9,008 bases of DNA from Candidatus Methanoplasma sp. Its GTDB lineage: Archaea; Thermoplasmatota; Thermoplasmata; Methanomassiliicoccales; Methanomethylophilaceae. Location: assembly GCA_031288985.1 (NCBI GenBank), contig JAITQH010000093.1, forward strand, positions 1 to 9,008, in the 5' to 3' direction. Position 1 is the first letter of the stretch, and every line of letters starts with the position of its first letter. The position numbers and the translations under genes were made by a program. The notes beneath the pieces were generated by a model. The model was not told where the DNA came from, made no database searches, and worked only from the letters and a program-made list of their open reading frames with translations. Below are positions 6,529 to 9,008 of this stretch, piece by piece.

Positions 6529-8342
6529 GACCGTCCCTCCGCTATGCTCATGAGCATGTCGATATCCAGTCCTTCTTCGAATACGGCCGCCAATTTCTTG
6601 ATGTTCTCCTCGATCAGATCGTCGTAATCTCCGGATTCGGCCATCTTAAGGGGCTCTCCGCCCTTCTTCACGAAGGACAGGAAGAACCTCCTGAACGCAG
6701 GTTTGTCGAAGACCCCGTGAAGGTAGGTCCCGAAGAGCATGTCATCCTTCCTGAACGCGCCTTCGTTCTCACTTTCCCTGAAACGGTCGATCCTGAACAG
6801 CGGCGCCTCATTGACCTCGCTGAGGCCCATATGGATCTCGTATCCTGTGACCGGCTCGCCCGTCTCCAGAAGGATCCCCTGATCCCTGATGACCTTCTTC
6901 CTGTACTCGTCCCATTCGGTGGACATGTCGAACAGTCCAAGCCCTTCCACCGTCTGAGGGATCTTGCCCTCGATGCCGTGAGGATCCTTAAGCGACCGCC
7001 CCATCATCTGATACCCGCCGCATATCCCAAGTATGGGGATCGTTCCTCTGAATGAGCAAATGGCTTTGTCCAGACCGTTCCCGCGCATCCACAGGAGATC
7101 GTCTATCGTATTCTTCGTGCCTGGTATGATTATTGCATCCGATCCTTCCAACTCTTCGGGGCGGGTGACGAATTTTACGGTCGTATCCTCCATGTATAGA
7201 GGATCGAGATCTGTGAAGTTGGCTATCCGGGGTATCTTGATCACCGATATCCTGACCCCGCCGTTTCCTCTGGAACTTATCCCTCTGAAGGCTTCCGAAT
7301 CCTCGGAAGGGAGGACCACATCCGCGTGGGGGATTATGCCGATCACCGGTATCCCCAGGATCTTTTCCAGCTCCTCGGCCCCCGGCTTCAGGTTGGAGGG
7401 GTTTCCGAGGACGTTGTTCAGGACTATGCCTTTGATTCTCTCCCTGTCCTTTTCGGGAATGAGTTTCACTGTGCCCACCGCATAAGCGAAGGAGCCGCCC
7501 CATTTGACATTGACCACCAGTATGCAGTCCGCGTCCGCTATGACCGCCGCGCCCATGTTCGCTATGTCTCTGTCGTAGATGTTTATCTCGGCGGGTGAGC
7601 CCGCGCCTTCCATGACCACAAAGTCGTAACGCTGTTTCAGGAACTCGATGTTCCTCTTTACGGCCTCGGTGCCCGGACCCGGGACGAACTCATCATAATA
7701 TTCGGACACGTCATAGTCGCCGAAGGGTTCGCCTTCGACCATGACCTGAGATCTGGTGTCGCCTTTCGGCTTCAGAAGTATGGGGTTCATGTGGTGATCC
7801 GGGTTCTTCAGACCCGCCGCCGATGCCTGGATCGTCTGTATCATGGCTATCTCGGATCCGATGGGGGTCACCTTGGAGTTGAGGCTCATATTCTGTGATT
7901 TGAAAGGGGCGACGAGATATCCCTTGTTGTGGAGTATGCGGCATATGGCGGCCACCGTCACGGACTTGCCCGCATCGGATGTTGCCCCGAGGACCATCAA
8001 CGCTCTTCCGTTGCGGTGGAAACGTTCCTTGACGTCATCAAAAATGCACCTCATGCGAGGATCCTTCGGATCTTGTATGCCGAGCCTCTCGATCTCGGAC
8101 ATTACGTACTTTCCGACCTCCGGGCGGTGTATCAGGAGGCAATATGTGCACTGCCAGATCTTATTCCCCCCGCGTCCTGTGATGTTGTCTCCCAGATCTG
8201 CGTCGTTGCAGGGATAGAACGGACAGAAACAAAAGGTGCAGTCCTGCCCTATGAAGTGGCACGGATGATAAGGGCATCCGAGATCGGGCCCGATCCAACC
8301 TCTGCCGATCTCTTCTCTGACTTTTTTTGTTATGTTCTCCAT
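6525..8342 (-). CDS. cobQ: Adenosylcobyric acid synthase (glutamine-hydrolysing) with N-terminal cysteine-rich domain
   Basis: This 605-residue enzyme performs the ATP- and glutamine-dependent amidation of adenosylcobyrinic acid a,c-diamide to cobyric acid in cobalamin synthesis. The synthetase domain spans about 113-345: P-loop GATSDAGKS 119-127, FKSQNMSLNS 147-156, HMNPILLKPKGD 184-195, MEGAGSPAEINI 244-255 and DRDIANMG 257-264. The glutaminase domain spans about 364-560, with nucleophile C441 in GICGGYQMMG and H542 in YLHGVFD. It is longer than usual CobQ. Residues 1-100 add a domain with eight cysteines (23, 28, 35, 38, 40, 45, 65, 68). These resemble the cysteine-rich small domain known as a stand-alone putative metal-binding protein (Pfam PF04071, from memory). 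A helical tail follows the glutaminase. The ATG at 8342 is the only start that keeps the cysteine domain. It is the first gene of a two-gene operon with the short CobQ paralogue and is divergent from mre11. Confidence 0.94.
   Translation of the reverse strand: MENITKKVREEIGRGWIGPDLGCPYHPCHFIGQDCTFCFCPFYPCNDADLGDNITGRGGNKIWQCTYCLLIHRPEVGKYVMSEIERLGIQDPKDPRMRCIFDDVKERFHRNGRALMVLGATSDAGKSVTVAAICRILHNKGYLVAPFKSQNMSLNSKVTPIGSEIAMIQTIQASAAGLKNPDHHMNPILLKPKGDTRSQVMVEGEPFGDYDVSEYYDEFVPGPGTEAVKRNIEFLKQRYDFVVMEGAGSPAEINIYDRDIANMGAAVIADADCILVVNVKWGGSFAYAVGTVKLIPEKDRERIKGIVLNNVLGNPSNLKPGAEELEKILGIPVIGIIPHADVVLPSEDSEAFRGISSRGNGGVRISVIKIPRIANFTDLDPLYMEDTTVKFVTRPEELEGSDAIIIPGTKNTIDDLLWMRGNGLDKAICSFRGTIPILGICGGYQMMGRSLKDPHGIEGKIPQTVEGLGLFDMSTEWDEYRKKVIRDQGILLETGEPVTGYEIHMGLSEVNEAPLFRIDRFRESENEGAFRKDDMLFGTYLHGVFDKPAFRRFFLSFVKKGGEPLKMAESGDYDDLIEENIKKLAAVFEEGLDIDMLMSIAEGRS
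6536..6540 (-). promoter_or_regulatory. Strong ribosome binding site for the short CobQ-like gene
   Basis: The minus strand reads GGAGG within the last codons of cobQ, seven bases before the GTG at 6528. It decides the GTG start and shows that this organism uses Shine-Dalgarno initiation inside operons. Confidence 0.8.
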
Positions 8343-8416
8343 GACGGCCGCCGGCGAAAGGTCATCACCGCATGCGGATATGAACTTTACAGGAGTTGGA
8401 TGGATGTATAGTCGCG

Positions 8417-8454
8417 ATAATCACCCATTCGCCGCATAATCAGTGATTTCGGCG
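8417..8454. repeat. Repeated ATAATCA half-sites with inverted partner, possible operator
   Basis: ATAATCA occurs at 8417-8423 and again at 8436-8442, 19 bases apart. The second copy forms a near-perfect dyad with TGATT at 8444-8448, flanked by CGCCG (8430-8434) and CGGCG (8450-8454). Such an array between divergent promoters could be a regulator site or a hairpin. No regulator is identified, and short repeats can arise by chance. Confidence 0.35.
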
Positions 8455-8515
8455 GCCGCGCATACCCGATGCCGATCCGTCCGGATTCCCACTTTCGGAT
8501 ACCCCATCACGTCAA

Positions 8516-8523
8516 TTTATAAA
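8516..8523 (+). promoter_or_regulatory. TATA box for mre11
   Basis: TTTATAAA is a near-ideal archaeal TATA element centred about 26 bases before the ATG at 8546. The expected transcription start falls on or beside the start codon, so the message should be leaderless. No ribosome site precedes the ATG, in agreement. Confidence 0.7.
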
Positions 8524-8545
8524 CTGTCGCGCGAGTGTCGGACAT

Positions 8546-9008
8546 ATGCCTGCAGATTTCAAATTTGTTCATTGTGCGGATCTTCATCTTGGAAGCAGGT
8601 TCAGGGGTATTTCCGAATCCGACCCCGAACTGGGAAAGAAACTGTTCCAAGCGCCGTTCTTATCATTCCGCAAGATAGTCGATCTTGCACTGTCGGAACG
8701 GGCCGACTTCATGGTCATATCCGGCGATGTGTTTGACGAGGAGAACGAAAGCCCCCGCGTCCGCTACACGTTCTGCGAAGAGCTGAAACGGTTGGATATG
8801 CCCTGCTTCATAGCGTTGGGAAACCATGACTTCAGACGGTCGTGGGAGTCCAGCATTCCGTTCCCCGACAATGTGCACGTGTTCTCCTCCGACCCGGACA
8901 GGCAAACTGTGCGTGCCGGAAAGGTCCCCGTGGAGATAATCGGCAGAAGTTTTTCGTCCCGCCATACCGAGGAGAATTTTGCCGCCTCGCTGAGAGGGAA
9001 CAAGCATA
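8546..9008 (+). CDS. mre11: Mre11/SbcD-family DNA double-strand break repair nuclease (3' partial)
   Basis: The first 154 residues are present; the frame stays open to the window end. The calcineurin-like phosphoesterase metal-binding motifs appear in order: HCADLHLGS with D11 and H13, SGDVFDEE with D61, and LGNHDFR with N93 and H94. Their order and spacing fit Mre11/SbcD, which with Rad50/SbcC forms the nuclease complex that processes DNA ends and hairpins. The last metal-binding histidine motifs, the capping domain and the Rad50-binding tail lie beyond the window, and a rad50 gene would be expected downstream. The ATG at 8546 gives the normal distance to the first motif and is preceded by a TATA box, not by a ribosome site. 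A bacterial-style SbcD label is possible; Mre11 is chosen because the context looks archaeal. Confidence 0.9.
   Translation, partial: MPADFKFVHCADLHLGSRFRGISESDPELGKKLFQAPFLSFRKIVDLALSERADFMVISGDVFDEENESPRVRYTFCEELKRLDMPCFIALGNHDFRRSWESSIPFPDNVHVFSSDPDRQTVRAGKVPVEIIGRSFSSRHTEENFAASLRGNKH

Larger units (their letters stand above)
8343..8545. promoter_or_regulatory. Divergent spacer between cobQ and mre11
   Basis: These 203 bases hold the mre11 TATA box and a cluster of short repeats, but no convincing gene or tRNA. On the minus strand, TATACAT (about 8403-8409) could be a cobQ TATA box giving a leader of roughly 40 bases; this is weak. I do not see the conserved core of a cobalamin riboswitch. 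Confidence 0.5.

Noticed and set aside
8321..8330. A7 run near the cobQ start as a frameshift site
   Set aside because: The frame is intact through the cysteine-rich and synthetase domains, so nothing requires a shift.
8343..8460. Cobalamin riboswitch upstream of cobQ
   Set aside because: The minus strand contains ATCACTG, but no convincing B12-box or surrounding conserved helices; such riboswitches are also uncommon in archaea.

Overview
The window looks like chromosomal DNA of a methanogenic or related archaeon, probably Thermoplasmatota and plausibly the Methanomassiliicoccales. That placement is inferred, not proven. The evidence is an archaeal Mre11-type nuclease gene, a cobyric acid synthase operon with a cysteine-rich N-terminal domain, and heavy use of AGG/AGA and ATA codons. 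In addition, TATA boxes sit about 26 bases before the start codons of operon-first genes (leaderless transcripts), while a strong GGAGG ribosome site precedes an operon-internal gene. All seven visible stop codons are TAA or TGA, none TAG.

Layout. Bases 1-1707 (+) hold the C-terminal part of a large RecB/AddA-like helicase-nuclease. Nine bases later comes a complete 851-residue P-type ATPase (1717-4272, +), close to the CtpE-like cation pumps but with altered ion-site signatures. It meets, tail to tail with a 13-base overlap, a minus-strand pair. This pair is a signal-peptide plus single-helix membrane protein of unknown function (5410-4856), followed by a DEDDh exonuclease of the DnaQ fold (about 4859-4260). 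The exonuclease has no ATG, GTG or TTG start and begins exactly where the membrane protein stops.

A 99-base divergent promoter region separates this pair from a 64-residue ubiquitin-like protein ending in Gly-Gly (5510-5704, +; ThiS/MoaD/SAMP type). Its stop codon overlaps the stop of a minus-strand cobalamin operon. That operon runs cobQ (8342-6525), then a short CobQ paralogue lacking the glutaminase domain (6528-5701), the two joined by a GTGA overlap. A 203-base divergent spacer then leads to the start of a plus-strand mre11/sbcD-type nuclease gene (8546 onward), cut by the window end.

How the genes relate. The two CobQ-like genes belong to corrinoid side-chain amidation, which would feed corrinoid methyltransferases if this is a methylotrophic methanogen. 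The helicase-nuclease, the exonuclease and Mre11 are three separate DNA-processing enzymes; nothing shows that they form one system. The most interesting points are the start-less exonuclease next to a membrane protein, and the stand-alone CobQ synthetase domain coupled to the full enzyme. I see no mobile element, CRISPR array, rRNA or tRNA.
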